The position numbers and the translations under genes were made by a program. This document shows, piece after piece, positions 17,248 through 25,832 of a stretch of 64,000 bases of DNA. The stretch lies in NCBI GenBank assembly GCA_965247015.1, contig CBDFGG010000003.1, positions 248,001-312,000 of the forward strand, given 5' to 3'. Position 1 is the stretch's first letter. Each line of letters begins with the position of its first letter. Source of the DNA: JAIXWP01 sp965247015. GTDB lineage: Bacteria > Bacteroidota > Bacteroidia > Flavobacteriales_D > Sanyastnellaceae. A model generated the notes under the pieces. That model did not search any database. It was not told the origin of the DNA and saw only the letters and a program-made list of their open reading frames with translations.

Positions 17248-18116
17248 AAGGAATCATTTTAGCGGGAGGCAGCGGTACGCGCCTATATCCATTGACATTA
17301 GCGGTAAGCAAGCAATTGATGCCTGTTTATGACAAGCCTATGATTTATTATCCTTTAAGCACATTAATGCTTGCGGGGATTAAAGATATTTTGATCATTT
17401 CTACACCACATGATTTGCCGGGCTTTCAAAAACTGTTAGGCGACGGAAGTCAGATTGGATGTACGTTTTCATATCAAGTGCAAGAAGTTCCGAATGGACT
17501 TGCGCAAGCATTCGTACTTGGAGAAAAATTCATTGGGAAGGACAAGTGCGCGTTGGTTTTAGGAGATAATATTTTTTATGGAAATGCTTTTGGGCAAATC
17601 CTTCGACAGAACACAGATATTGAGGGAGGCTTGGTTTACGCTTATCATGTCAATGATCCGCATCGTTATGGTGTAGTGGAATTCGACAAAGAGAACCGAG
17701 TTATTTCCATAGAAGAAAAGCCAAAAGAGCCGAAGTCAAATTATGCTGTTCCGGGACTTTATTTCTATGATAATGATGTGGTAGAAATCGCGAAGAACCT
17801 TGCTCCTAGTGCTCGTGGAGAATACGAAATCACTGACGTCAACAAAGAATACTTGCGCCGCGGGAAATTGATGGTGCAAAAGATGGACAGAGGCACCGCT
17901 TGGTTAGATACTGGCACATTTGCATCATTGATGCAAGCTGGTCAGTACGTCCAAGTGATTGAAGAAAGACAAGGTTTAAAAATCGGATGTATTGAAGAAA
18001 TTGCATGGCGCATGAATTTCATCACTGATGAACAATTGGAAAAAGTCGCTGTTCCCCTTGTTAATAGTGGTTATGGAAAGTATCTCCTCGATCAATTAAA
18101 AAACAGTAAACAATAG
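17244..18116 (+). CDS. rfbA: Glucose-1-phosphate thymidylyltransferase
   Basis: 290 residues, full length. Makes dTDP-glucose from glucose-1-phosphate and dTTP, the first step to dTDP-rhamnose and related surface sugars. N-terminal nucleotide-binding motif GGSGTRLYPLT (residues 8-18), then the family segments QLMPVYDKPMIYYPLSTLML and LVLGDNIFYG, and EYEITDVNKEYL near residue 195. It overlaps the exporter gene by 4 nt and is followed without gap by a polyprenyl synthase. None of rfbB, rfbC or rfbD is in the window, so the pathway must be completed elsewhere. Confidence 0.97.
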   Translation: MKGIILAGGSGTRLYPLTLAVSKQLMPVYDKPMIYYPLSTLMLAGIKDILIISTPHDLPGFQKLLGDGSQIGCTFSYQVQEVPNGLAQAFVLGEKFIGKDKCALVLGDNIFYGNAFGQILRQNTDIEGGLVYAYHVNDPHRYGVVEFDKENRVISIEEKPKEPKSNYAVPGLYFYDNDVVEIAKNLAPSARGEYEITDVNKEYLRRGKLMVQKMDRGTAWLDTGTFASLMQAGQYVQVIEERQGLKIGCIEEIAWRMNFITDEQLEKVAVPLVNSGYGKYLLDQLKNSKQ

Positions 18117-19091
18117 ATGTTATCGCTTCCTGAAATACAAGATTTAGTTTCCAAGAAAATCGATGCGTTTAATCGAAAGAATGGGAAATCGGGCATTTAT
18201 GGTCCGATCACTTATATTCTTGCATTAGGAGGAAAACGTTTGCGTCCGGCGCTTTCCATTATGTCAGCGCAGTTGTTTACAGATGACTTAGAAGATGCTA
18301 TTCATCCTGCAGTAGCGGTAGAAGTATTTCACAATTTCACATTGATGCATGATGATATCATGGACAATGCTCCGCTTCGAAGAGGCAAAGCCACAGTGCA
18401 TGAAAAATGGAATTCGAATACAGCTATCTTGAGCGGTGATGCGATGATGATTCAAGCTTATGAATTGTTATCGAAAACGAATACAGAAAAATTCCCTGAA
18501 GTTTTCAGAGTATTTAATCAAACAGCGTTAGAAGTTTGCGAGGGTCAACAACAAGACATGGACTTTGAAAAGCGCACAGATGTGACGCTTGAAGAGTATC
18601 TAGAAATGATAAGGCTCAAAACATCGGTATTGCTTGCAGGTGCAATGAAGATTGGTGCAATCCTAGGTGGTGCAAGCAAAGCAGATGCAGATAGAATGTA
18701 TCGTTTCGGTGAAAATATTGGGTTGGCTTTTCAATTACTTGATGATTACCTCGATGCTTTCGGAGACGAGGCTAAAGTGGGTAAATTGAAGGGTGGTGAT
18801 ATTATAGCAGATAAGAAAACGTATCTGCAAATCTTGGCACTTGAAAATGCTGAAGGAGCGAACAAAGAAATCATCCAATATTGGCTTGGTAAAAAACCAA
18901 AAGATCCAACCGAGAAGGTGCGTGCAGTGACAAGCATTTTTCTAGAGCTTGAAATAGATAAATTGGTTTTGGAAAAAGTAAAGAGTTTCCATCAGTTGGC
19001 GATGGCTGATTTAGCGGCACTCGAAGTAAGCGACGAGCGCAAGCAGAGTCTGCGTGAACTCGCGGAGCAAATGCTTGGGCGCGAACATTAA
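18117..19091 (+). CDS. Trans-polyprenyl diphosphate synthase
   Basis: 324 residues of the all-helical isoprenyl synthase family. Both aspartate-rich motifs are present: DDIMD at 79-83 followed by NAPLRRG, and DDYLD at 209-213. These bind Mg2+ and the allylic diphosphate. Chain length cannot be read with certainty; the product could be geranylgeranyl or a longer quinone side chain. In this group it commonly serves menaquinone and carotenoid synthesis. The ATG abuts the rfbA stop (no gap), indicating one transcript. Confidence 0.93.
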   Translation: MLSLPEIQDLVSKKIDAFNRKNGKSGIYGPITYILALGGKRLRPALSIMSAQLFTDDLEDAIHPAVAVEVFHNFTLMHDDIMDNAPLRRGKATVHEKWNSNTAILSGDAMMIQAYELLSKTNTEKFPEVFRVFNQTALEVCEGQQQDMDFEKRTDVTLEEYLEMIRLKTSVLLAGAMKIGAILGGASKADADRMYRFGENIGLAFQLLDDYLDAFGDEAKVGKLKGGDIIADKKTYLQILALENAEGANKEIIQYWLGKKPKDPTEKVRAVTSIFLELEIDKLVLEKVKSFHQLAMADLAALEVSDERKQSLRELAEQMLGREH

Positions 19092-19094
19092 TGA

Positions 19095-19457
19095 ATGGAA
19101 AATAACAACGAGCTCATATTATTCCCCAACGATCTTCCAGATCACGACTACAAAGAGCTCTATCGATTGACGCAAGAGCAAATATTCAAAGACTTTTATC
19201 CGTATTCCAAAGAGCAACAGCAGATGGATGCTCCTACGCCGCACGAGCTGAGAACGCTCATTTTTCAACTTTTAACACAAATCATCCAAGATAGTCCGTC
19301 GCAATTAGGGTCCATCCTCTATCGCGTAGATATTTCTGAAAAGAGCGCCAGACGTCACGTTGCTGAGACTAATCCTCAGAATAGTACACAGGAACTTTCT
19401 GCCCTCATTCTCCGTAGAGAGGCCCAAAAAGTTTGGCTTAGAAAAAGCCTTTCATAA
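19095..19457 (+). CDS. Small conserved-looking protein of unknown function
   Basis: 120 residues, no signal peptide or membrane segment. Acidic N-terminal half (ELILFPNDLPDHDYKELYRL), a helical middle, and a basic tail ending REAQKVWLRKSLS. I do not recognise a domain. It starts 3 nt after the polyprenyl synthase stop and precedes the sucA promoter by 14 nt, so it is the last gene of the exporter operon. The long run of codons typical for its neighbours and clean operon spacing support a real gene. Confidence 0.7.
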   Translation: MENNNELILFPNDLPDHDYKELYRLTQEQIFKDFYPYSKEQQQMDAPTPHELRTLIFQLLTQIIQDSPSQLGSILYRVDISEKSARRHVAETNPQNSTQELSALILRREAQKVWLRKSLS

Positions 19458-19470
19458 TAGAATCGTTAAC

Positions 19471-19478
19471 TAACTTTG
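19471..19478 (+). promoter_or_regulatory. sucA promoter -7 box (TAACTTTG)
   Basis: Perfect TAnnTTTG match 21 bp before the sucA ATG. The -33 region has no TTTG. It suggests that sucA starts its own transcript rather than continuing from the operon upstream. Confidence 0.5.
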
Positions 19479-19498
19479 TCCGCAATACAGAAATCGAC

Positions 19499-22243
19499 AT
19501 GGATTCATTCTCATATCTCAGCAATACCGACACCAACTCTATCGAGTTGTTATATTCTCAATACAAGCAAAACCCTGAAAGCGTAGATATTTCGTGGAGA
19601 CGATTCTTCGAAGGATTTGATTTTCAGCGTTCGGAATATCCTGTAATGCCAGGTGGAGATGTATTGAGTGGTGCGGGAGCTGAGGCTTTGCAGAAAGAAT
19701 TTAAAGTGATCAATTTGATCAATGCTTACAGACAGCGCGGTCACCTTTTCACAAAGACCAACCCTGTAAGAGAGCGTCGTAAATACAGTCCTACTCTTGA
19801 CATTGAGAACTTTGGTCTCAGTGCAGCAGATTTGGAGCAAACCTTTCATGCAGGAACGGAAATAGGTCTTGGCGATGCGAAATTGAAAGATATTGTTAGT
19901 CATCTTCAGAACTCATACTGCCAAAGCATTGGTGTTGAGTATCTATATATTCGTGATCCAGAGCGTGTGGCTTGGTTGAAAGAGCGCATCGAGGCCGTTA
20001 AGAAGCCGAGTTTTGATAAAGAAGAAAAGAAAGCGCTTTTTGAGATGACAAGTAGAGCTTCGCTTTTCGAGCAGTATATCCACAAGAAATTTGTTGGTCA
20101 AAAGCGTTTCTCAGCCGAAGGTTGCGAAGCATTGATTCCAGCGATGGATTATGTAGTGAGAAAAGGAGCTTCGAAAGGCGTGAAAGAGTTTGTTGTCGGC
20201 ATGGCTCACAGAGGTCGTTTGAATGTATTGACAAACATTTTAGGCAAGCCGCAAGAACTGGTTTTTCAAGAGTTTGAAGGAGTTGCTTATGACGATGAAA
20301 ACTTCGATGGCGACGTAAAATATCACTTAGGTTATTCAAGAGATTTGAATGTGGACGGACATGAAGTACATGTTACTCTTTGTCCAAACCCATCTCACTT
20401 AGAAGCTGTAAACCCTGTGGTGCAAGGGCTTTCACGTGCCAAGATTGATAGCTATTTAAACGATGCGCACACAATTGTCCCCATTTTAGTTCATGGTGAT
20501 GCGGCGATTGCTGGACAAGGTATTGTCTATGAAGTAGTGCAGATGGCTGGTTTGGATGGCTACAAAGTAGGTGGAACACTGCACATTGTAACCAACAACC
20601 AAGTAGGCTTTACAACGAACTATTTAGATGCACGTACTTCCATCTATTGCACAGACGTTGCAAAGACAACGCTCTGCCCCATTTTCCACGTAAATGCAGA
20701 CGATGTAGAAGCAGTTGCTCAAGTAATGGACATTGCATTAGAATATCGTCAGAAATTCCAAATGGACGTATTCATCGATCTATTAGGATACAGAAAATAC
20801 GGACACAACGAAGGTGACGAACCAAAGTTCACGCAGCCATCGTTGTATAAAGTAATCGCTTCTCACCCGAGCCTTCGCGAGATTTATATGAAGCGTTTGA
20901 TCAGTGAGAATGTGATTGATCAAGCGTATGCTGATCATGTGAAGAATAACTTCGAAGCTTATCTCGAAACTTGCTATGAGAAATCGAAGCAAGCAGAAAA
21001 AATTGAGGTGAAACACTTCCTTGAAGAAACATGGAAGGATGTTAGAAAATCTAATGATTCTGACTTTTTACAATCGGTTGAGACTGGAGTTGAGAAGAAG
21101 AAATTGAAAGATTTAGCCGTGAAGTTGAACACCCTTCCGAAGGGTGAAAAATTCTTCAGAAAGACAGAAAAAGTTTTTGAAGATCGCCTCGCTATGCTTG
21201 AGTCTGATAAGTTGGATTGGGCAATGGGTGAATTGATGGCTTATGCTTCATTACTTGAAGAAGGTCATCCAGTAAGAATTTCGGGACAAGATGTAGAGCG
21301 CGGAACATTCTCTCATCGCCATGCTGTAGTAAAAACAGATGAGGATTCAGAAAAAGAATTTATTCCACTTAATGATATCAAAGCAGGTCAAGCTAAACTG
21401 AGTATTTTTAATAGCTTATTGAGCGAATATGGAGTACTAGGTTTTGATTATGGTTATGCCTTTGGTGCACCTACGGGTCTAACCATTTGGGAAGCGCAAT
21501 TTGGTGACTTCAATAATGGAGCACAAATTATCATTGACCAGTTTATCAGCGCAGCAGAAGACAAGTGGGGAACGATGAATGGTTTGACCATGTTGCTGCC
21601 TCATGGATACGAAGGACAAGGTTCAGAGCACAGCTCTGCACGTCTTGAACGTTTCTTACAATTGTGTGCGGAAAACAATTTGCAAATATGCAATGTAACA
21701 CAACCCGCTAACTTCTTCCATTTGTTACGCAGACAAGTAAAACAAGACTTTAGAAAACCATTGATTGTATTTACTCCGAAGAAGCTTCTACGCTATCCAA
21801 AAGCGGTAAGTTCAATCAACGATATGGCGAAAGGTCGCTTCCAAGAAGTGATGGATGATGCTTCGATCAACAAAAAAGAAGTAGACACTATCGCATTCTG
21901 TTCTGGAAAAGTGTACTACGATATTCTTGAGCAAAAAGAAAAGACTGGCGCTGGTGAAAACATAGCAGTGGTACGTTTAGAGCAACTCTATCCACTTCCC
22001 ATCGAACAGATTGAAAAAGTGATTGCTGGGTATAGTAAAAATGCGAAGTTGCTTTGGGTTCAAGAAGAGCCTGAAAACATGGGTGCATGGACCTACATTC
22101 TACGCACAATGCGCAACAAAAATTTTGATGTGATTGCTCCTAAACCAAGCGCCTCACCTGCAGCGGGTTCGCCTAAAGTACATGAGAGAAGACATCAAGA
22201 TATGTTGAATCGTCTTCTGAATTTTTCGAAAGTTGGCGCATAA
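19499..22243 (+). CDS. sucA: 2-oxoglutarate dehydrogenase E1 component
   Basis: 914 residues, typical E1o length. This thiamine-diphosphate enzyme decarboxylates 2-oxoglutarate and passes succinyl to the lipoyl arm of E2 in the TCA cycle. The N-terminus (LLYSQYKQNPESVDISWRRF) is the E2-binding peptide of this family. GMAHRGRLNVL at 234-244, HGDAAIAGQGIVYE and VNNQVGFTTNYLDAR form the ThDP and substrate pocket; the C-terminal pyrimidine-binding half has GMNGLTMLLPHG-like sequence and SSARLERFLQLC. The E2 gene is 3.6 kb downstream, separated by unrelated genes, unlike the adjacent arrangement in many bacteria. Confidence 0.97.
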   Translation: MDSFSYLSNTDTNSIELLYSQYKQNPESVDISWRRFFEGFDFQRSEYPVMPGGDVLSGAGAEALQKEFKVINLINAYRQRGHLFTKTNPVRERRKYSPTLDIENFGLSAADLEQTFHAGTEIGLGDAKLKDIVSHLQNSYCQSIGVEYLYIRDPERVAWLKERIEAVKKPSFDKEEKKALFEMTSRASLFEQYIHKKFVGQKRFSAEGCEALIPAMDYVVRKGASKGVKEFVVGMAHRGRLNVLTNILGKPQELVFQEFEGVAYDDENFDGDVKYHLGYSRDLNVDGHEVHVTLCPNPSHLEAVNPVVQGLSRAKIDSYLNDAHTIVPILVHGDAAIAGQGIVYEVVQMAGLDGYKVGGTLHIVTNNQVGFTTNYLDARTSIYCTDVAKTTLCPIFHVNADDVEAVAQVMDIALEYRQKFQMDVFIDLLGYRKYGHNEGDEPKFTQPSLYKVIASHPSLREIYMKRLISENVIDQAYADHVKNNFEAYLETCYEKSKQAEKIEVKHFLEETWKDVRKSNDSDFLQSVETGVEKKKLKDLAVKLNTLPKGEKFFRKTEKVFEDRLAMLESDKLDWAMGELMAYASLLEEGHPVRISGQDVERGTFSHRHAVVKTDEDSEKEFIPLNDIKAGQAKLSIFNSLLSEYGVLGFDYGYAFGAPTGLTIWEAQFGDFNNGAQIIIDQFISAAEDKWGTMNGLTMLLPHGYEGQGSEHSSARLERFLQLCAENNLQICNVTQPANFFHLLRRQVKQDFRKPLIVFTPKKLLRYPKAVSSINDMAKGRFQEVMDDASINKKEVDTIAFCSGKVYYDILEQKEKTGAGENIAVVRLEQLYPLPIEQIEKVIAGYSKNAKLLWVQEEPENMGAWTYILRTMRNKNFDVIAPKPSASPAAGSPKVHERRHQDMLNRLLNFSKVGA

Positions 22244-22281
22244 ATCTTAAAGTTAAAATGTAGTATCTTTCGAGCCATATC

Positions 22282-23112
22282 TTGATACGATTGGCTTCGA
22301 AACGCACTATACTTTCTCTGATCCTGGTATCTCTTCCCGCTTTGCTATTCGCCCAAAACGCGAATGAAGCCGAGGCGGCAGAGACGATTGTTTTCTTTGC
22401 GTTACTGCCATTTCTATTATCATTTTCCTTCATCTTTTTTATTTTTCTAAGAAGAAAAAGAGAAAGTGATGTGCGCAGGAATATGGCTGAAACAGAAATG
22501 AAAGCACTGCGTGCACAGATGAATCCACACTTCATCTTCAACAGTCTCAATTCAATTTATTTCTACATACAATCTCAGAAATCGGAGGAGGCTGGACAGT
22601 TTCTGCTGAAGTTCTCGAAGTTGATGCGTCTAGTGCTAGAGAATAGCAGACACAAATCAATATTGCTTTCTGAAGATGCGGAAGCGTTGAAGATCTACAT
22701 GGAGCTTGAGGCAATTAAGAAACCTTTCACATTCGAATTCAAATATGGAAATGATGTGGACCCCGAGTTGCTACTCGTACCTCCGATGATTATTCAGCCT
22801 TTCATTGAGAATAGTATCATTCATGGATTTAAGGCAAAACAACACGACGCGCACATCTCTATTGAAGTAAACAAAGTAGATGGAGAGTTGCAATATGTGT
22901 GCATTGACAATGGAGAAATTTCCGACGAAACATCCGAAGCAAAAGGAAAGCATCGTTCGCTCGGCACCGTTGTAACAAGAGAGCGTCTTGATCTTCTTCG
23001 AACAAGTGGAAGAAAGAAAGCTCGATTTGAAAGTCTTGACCTGCAAGGGTCGGATGGAAAGTACTTAGGAAAGAAAGTAATTGTTTATTTACCAATAGAA
23101 GAAGATGTATGA
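22282..23112 (+). CDS. LytS/YehU-type sensor histidine kinase
   Basis: 276 residues. Two hydrophobic segments (about 10-25 and 36-56) form a minimal membrane anchor with almost no periplasmic sensor. The His_kinase motif MNPHFIFNSLNSIYFYIQ places the phospho-accepting His83. The ATPase domain follows (IIQPFIENSIIHG as N-box, then a short VCIDNG G-box). The start is a TTG at 22282 and there is no better ATG upstream of the first helix. It overlaps the LytTR regulator by 4 nt (ATGA), so the two form a pair. TATCTTTC (22264-22271) is a 7/8 promoter box. Signal and targets are unknown. Confidence 0.9.
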   Translation: MIRLASKRTILSLILVSLPALLFAQNANEAEAAETIVFFALLPFLLSFSFIFFIFLRRKRESDVRRNMAETEMKALRAQMNPHFIFNSLNSIYFYIQSQKSEEAGQFLLKFSKLMRLVLENSRHKSILLSEDAEALKIYMELEAIKKPFTFEFKYGNDVDPELLLVPPMIIQPFIENSIIHGFKAKQHDAHISIEVNKVDGELQYVCIDNGEISDETSEAKGKHRSLGTVVTRERLDLLRTSGRKKARFESLDLQGSDGKYLGKKVIVYLPIEEDV

Positions 23113-23870
23113 GCTATAGTGTAATCATTGTAGACGATGAGTTACAGCATAGCGATTACTTGAATCGTTTGCTGAGAACAAATTTTCCAAATTTTAAAGT
23201 CATCAGTACTTGCAACAATATTTCCAGCGCAATAGCAGAAATAAATGCATTGAAGCCGGATTTAGTTTTCATGGACATTATGCTCCACCCAGGAACGGGA
23301 TTTGATGTTTTGGAAAAAGTGAACATTGATTCATTGGGAATCATTTTTACCACATCTCATGAGTCTTATTCTTTGCGTGCAATAAAACTTTCGGCCATTG
23401 ATTATTTACTCAAGCCATATGGAATAGAAGATTTAAGCGGCGCCATAGATCGATTTTTAAAGACTTACGAGGCGAAACTTTCCTCTAAGAACTTGAAGCA
23501 ATTGATTGAAAACATTCACGCTCCAAAGTCAGCTTCGGAAAAAGTAGCTTTGCCCGTTGCGAATGGATATCGCTTCATTCAGATCAATGAAATTATACGC
23601 ATTGAAACGGCTGGTTCTTATACTGTGGTTCACACTACATCAGAAGGTGCCGCGAATCAAATTGTCACCAATAAGAGCATTAAAGAGTGCGAGGATTTAT
23701 TAGACGATGAACGCTTTTTTATTCCTCACCGAAGTCATTTGATTAATCTGAACTATATCAAGGCTTACGAGAAAGGAGACGGCGGCACCATCACTATGGA
23801 TGATGGATCCATCATCGAGCTAAGCCGTCGGAAAAAAGATGAATTTTTTGATCGCATGAAAAAGCTTTGA
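23109..23870 (+). CDS. LytTR-family response regulator
   Basis: 253 residues: receiver domain (about 1-120) with acidic pair D9/D10, phosphorylation site Asp56 (FMDIMLHP) and Lys102 (YLLKPYG), then a LytTR DNA-binding domain (about 150-250) with FIQINEIIRIETAGSYTVVHT and RFFIPHRSHLINLNYI. Such regulators bind short imperfect direct repeats and usually control few genes. Partner of the kinase just upstream. The unknown 246-residue/7-TM pair starts 117 bp downstream on the same strand and is a plausible target. Confidence 0.95.
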   Translation: MSYSVIIVDDELQHSDYLNRLLRTNFPNFKVISTCNNISSAIAEINALKPDLVFMDIMLHPGTGFDVLEKVNIDSLGIIFTTSHESYSLRAIKLSAIDYLLKPYGIEDLSGAIDRFLKTYEAKLSSKNLKQLIENIHAPKSASEKVALPVANGYRFIQINEIIRIETAGSYTVVHTTSEGAANQIVTNKSIKECEDLLDDERFFIPHRSHLINLNYIKAYEKGDGGTITMDDGSIIELSRRKKDEFFDRMKKL

Positions 23871-23987
23871 TCACAAAATCATTCATTTTTAGCACAAACT
23901 AATTTTATTTCAGCCACTCATAGATTGCGTAGCGAAGAATTGACTTTTTCAATCAACATTTGCCTCACACTATAAATCGCACTTGCT

Positions 23988-24728
23988 ATGAGTTTACACA
24001 AAATTGACTACGCGGAGGCGCGGGTCCTTCTCTTCAATTACCTCAACAATCCAGAGCTCAATCCAGTGGATAAAGGATTAAGCTTTGGAGCCACGATGTC
24101 TACGCAAGCCTTACTAGAGCCAAAAACCTTTTTGGCATCGGTTGCTGGAGTTCGTGTTTGGTATTCTTATTTACCAACATCGGGTAGCATCCCTGACTTT
24201 TTTCTTGCTTTTGAAAATGTATCTATAGAGCTTTCAGAAATCGGCAACATTACTACGATGTCTGAAACATTGGCTGCTCCAGGAAATGCTTCCAAATTTC
24301 TTTTTACTGACGCTGACAAATCATTATTCAGCATTGATCGTTACTTAGCTTATTCAGCCAACTTCCGTCCATCGAGCGACCGAGAAATTGCAAAATTCTA
24401 CAATCCAATCACAGGAAGCCTTGGTGAAATTGATTACCTGACTTCATTTAACATCGCCTTTCCAAAAGGCCCTCTTGGACGCAGCTTTAATCCAATTGGT
24501 GCAGGATTTTTTGATAATGCTGAAAGTGATATCGATGATTTTGTCTTACAACTGGACTCTAAAGGAAACAAAATTGAATCCTTTCGATACTTTTTTGGAA
24601 TTGACACTTCAGAAAAATACCTCAACTATCCTTTGAGGGTAATTCTTTTGGGTGTAGATCATGATGGATCTACGTTAACAGGCCCTAAGAATGTAATTCT
24701 GGAAAGAACTATCCCCCCTGAGAGATAA
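23988..24728 (+). CDS. Unknown soluble protein paired with a 7-TM protein
   Basis: 246 residues, no signal peptide, no membrane segment. I do not recognise it firmly. The beginning (IDYAEARVLLFNYLNNP, later FLASVAGVRVWYSYLP) resembles a pattern seen in many small Bacteroidota proteins of unknown function in which a helix with a conserved acidic residue is followed by a strand 'GVRVYY'. The rest is mixed polar sequence with several aspartates near the end (DNAESDIDDFVLQLD, LLGVDHDGSTLTGPKN). Followed after 53 bp by a seven-helix membrane protein on the same strand. Confidence 0.75.
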   Translation: MSLHKIDYAEARVLLFNYLNNPELNPVDKGLSFGATMSTQALLEPKTFLASVAGVRVWYSYLPTSGSIPDFFLAFENVSIELSEIGNITTMSETLAAPGNASKFLFTDADKSLFSIDRYLAYSANFRPSSDREIAKFYNPITGSLGEIDYLTSFNIAFPKGPLGRSFNPIGAGFFDNAESDIDDFVLQLDSKGNKIESFRYFFGIDTSEKYLNYPLRVILLGVDHDGSTLTGPKNVILERTIPPER

Positions 24729-24781
24729 AAAAATCAATGCAATACTCGGTTTGAAGCCAAATCATTCTGAATATTGCATTG

Positions 24782-25438
24782 ATGATTATAGAATCTTTAT
24801 CTGGTATTATTCACACAAGCTCAGAGGGATTTGCATTACTATGCATGAGCATTGCTTACTTTGTTTCAAAAAAGAAGAAAGTAGGACAACTTTGTCTCTT
24901 TCTTCTTGTAGGATTTACAGTAGATATCATTTCTCAGAACGTGCCTCGCAAAAGCCTCATGTCCGTCTTTAACCTAATGATCTATTGTTTGTTCGAGGCA
25001 TATTTTTTTCTTTATTATCTAGCTAAGCCCTTGAATCTCTCTAAAAGATTCATGGTTATTGCATCTTTTGTTATTGGTGTTTGGTGGATTTATACTTCCT
25101 TCTTCATTTCTTTCAGGCCTGCCATCAATCACGGATACCATCCCTACTTTGACATGCTCTACGAAGGTGGAGGAGCAGTCCTAGCGGCTCTTTCGTTATT
25201 AAAACTGACTCAAAAGGACAAAGAAGAAGTGGACCAGTTCTATTTCTGGTCACTGATCATCCTCTTTTACTACGCCTTTTGCATTTTCTATATTCATACC
25301 TTCAACGGGTTGAAGGCAGTTCAATCAGTATGGTATATTTCCCGCTATATCGATGCATTGGCGCTACTTTCATACAGTGCCCTTGCAATAGTTTCGATAG
25401 TTCAACACAAAAGACAAGAACAAAGAGAATTTGCATAA
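24782..25438 (+). CDS. Seven-transmembrane protein of unknown function
   Basis: 218 residues with seven predicted membrane helices (near residues 16-30, 36-52, 59-81, 90-110, 121-142, 152-171 and 187-207), short loops and a basic C-terminal tail (HKRQEQREF), so an outside N-terminus and inside C-terminus are likely. I recognise no enzymatic motif. The frame also contains a TTG codon directly before the ATG at 24782; the ATG is chosen. Probably co-transcribed with the 246-residue gene and ended by the terminator at 25476-25508. A sensor-like or scaffold role is only a guess from topology. Confidence 0.8.
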   Translation: MIIESLSGIIHTSSEGFALLCMSIAYFVSKKKKVGQLCLFLLVGFTVDIISQNVPRKSLMSVFNLMIYCLFEAYFFLYYLAKPLNLSKRFMVIASFVIGVWWIYTSFFISFRPAINHGYHPYFDMLYEGGGAVLAALSLLKLTQKDKEEVDQFYFWSLIILFYYAFCIFYIHTFNGLKAVQSVWYISRYIDALALLSYSALAIVSIVQHKRQEQREFA

Positions 25439-25475
25439 ATGCACAAAAACACCACAATTCTGCACAAAAACATTC

Positions 25476-25508
25476 AAATCCGACCAATGGTCGGATTTTG
25501 TTTTTTAA
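25476..25508 (+). terminator. Rho-independent terminator after the 7-TM gene
   Basis: Perfect 10-bp stem AAATCCGACC (25476-25485) / GGTCGGATTT (25489-25498), three-base loop, followed by TGTTTTTT. Placed 38 nt past the stop of the 7-TM gene. Confidence 0.9.
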
Positions 25509-25539
25509 TCGAAATACCACTCAAGATATTTGTCGCAAC

Positions 25540-25716
25540 ACTTGATAACTAATGTCCTGATAGAGGAATTCTTTGCGGTTTGGAGATATACAAGAGTCCC
25601 CGTGATTAAAATTTTGTGTTGATTGGGTAACGATCCATATCACACTCAACTAGACTCAATACTTAAAGGACAACTAGGGCGGAGCTTCTGACATAATCAG
25701 AAGCTCTTTGCTTTTT
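25540..25716 (+). ncRNA. Candidate structured small RNA upstream of sucB
   Basis: The 395 bp between the 7-TM gene and sucB hold no gene. Between one terminator (to 25508) and a second one (25682-25716) lies a stretch that folds by eye into a rod. Outer stem TGTCCT (25553-25558) / AGGACA (25667-25672); middle stem GAGTC (25594-25598) / GACTC (25653-25657); apical hairpin GTGT..GAT / ATC..ACAC within about 25616-25645. The two strands of the inner loop are very unequal (about 35 against 9 nt). GATATTTG at 25525-25532 (7/8 box) would start an RNA near 25540. Length and rod-with-bubble shape recall 6S RNA, but I cannot confirm the family. Confidence 0.35.
25682..25716 (+). terminator. Strong terminator with no gene in front of it
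   Basis: Perfect 10-bp stem GAGCTTCTGA (25682-25691) / TCAGAAGCTC (25697-25706), 5-base loop, then TTTGCTTTTT. Because the previous gene already has its own terminator, this one implies a separate short transcript in between. Confidence 0.9.
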
Positions 25717-25832
25717 ACCCTTGTTGATTCACTTTCTTTATTTAATAAAAAACATAAATAGGTCAATAAATGTTGTGATTTGCATTGATTTTCGTTGCAG
25801 TTTTGCGCGTAGAATCAAAAAAGACGCAGATT

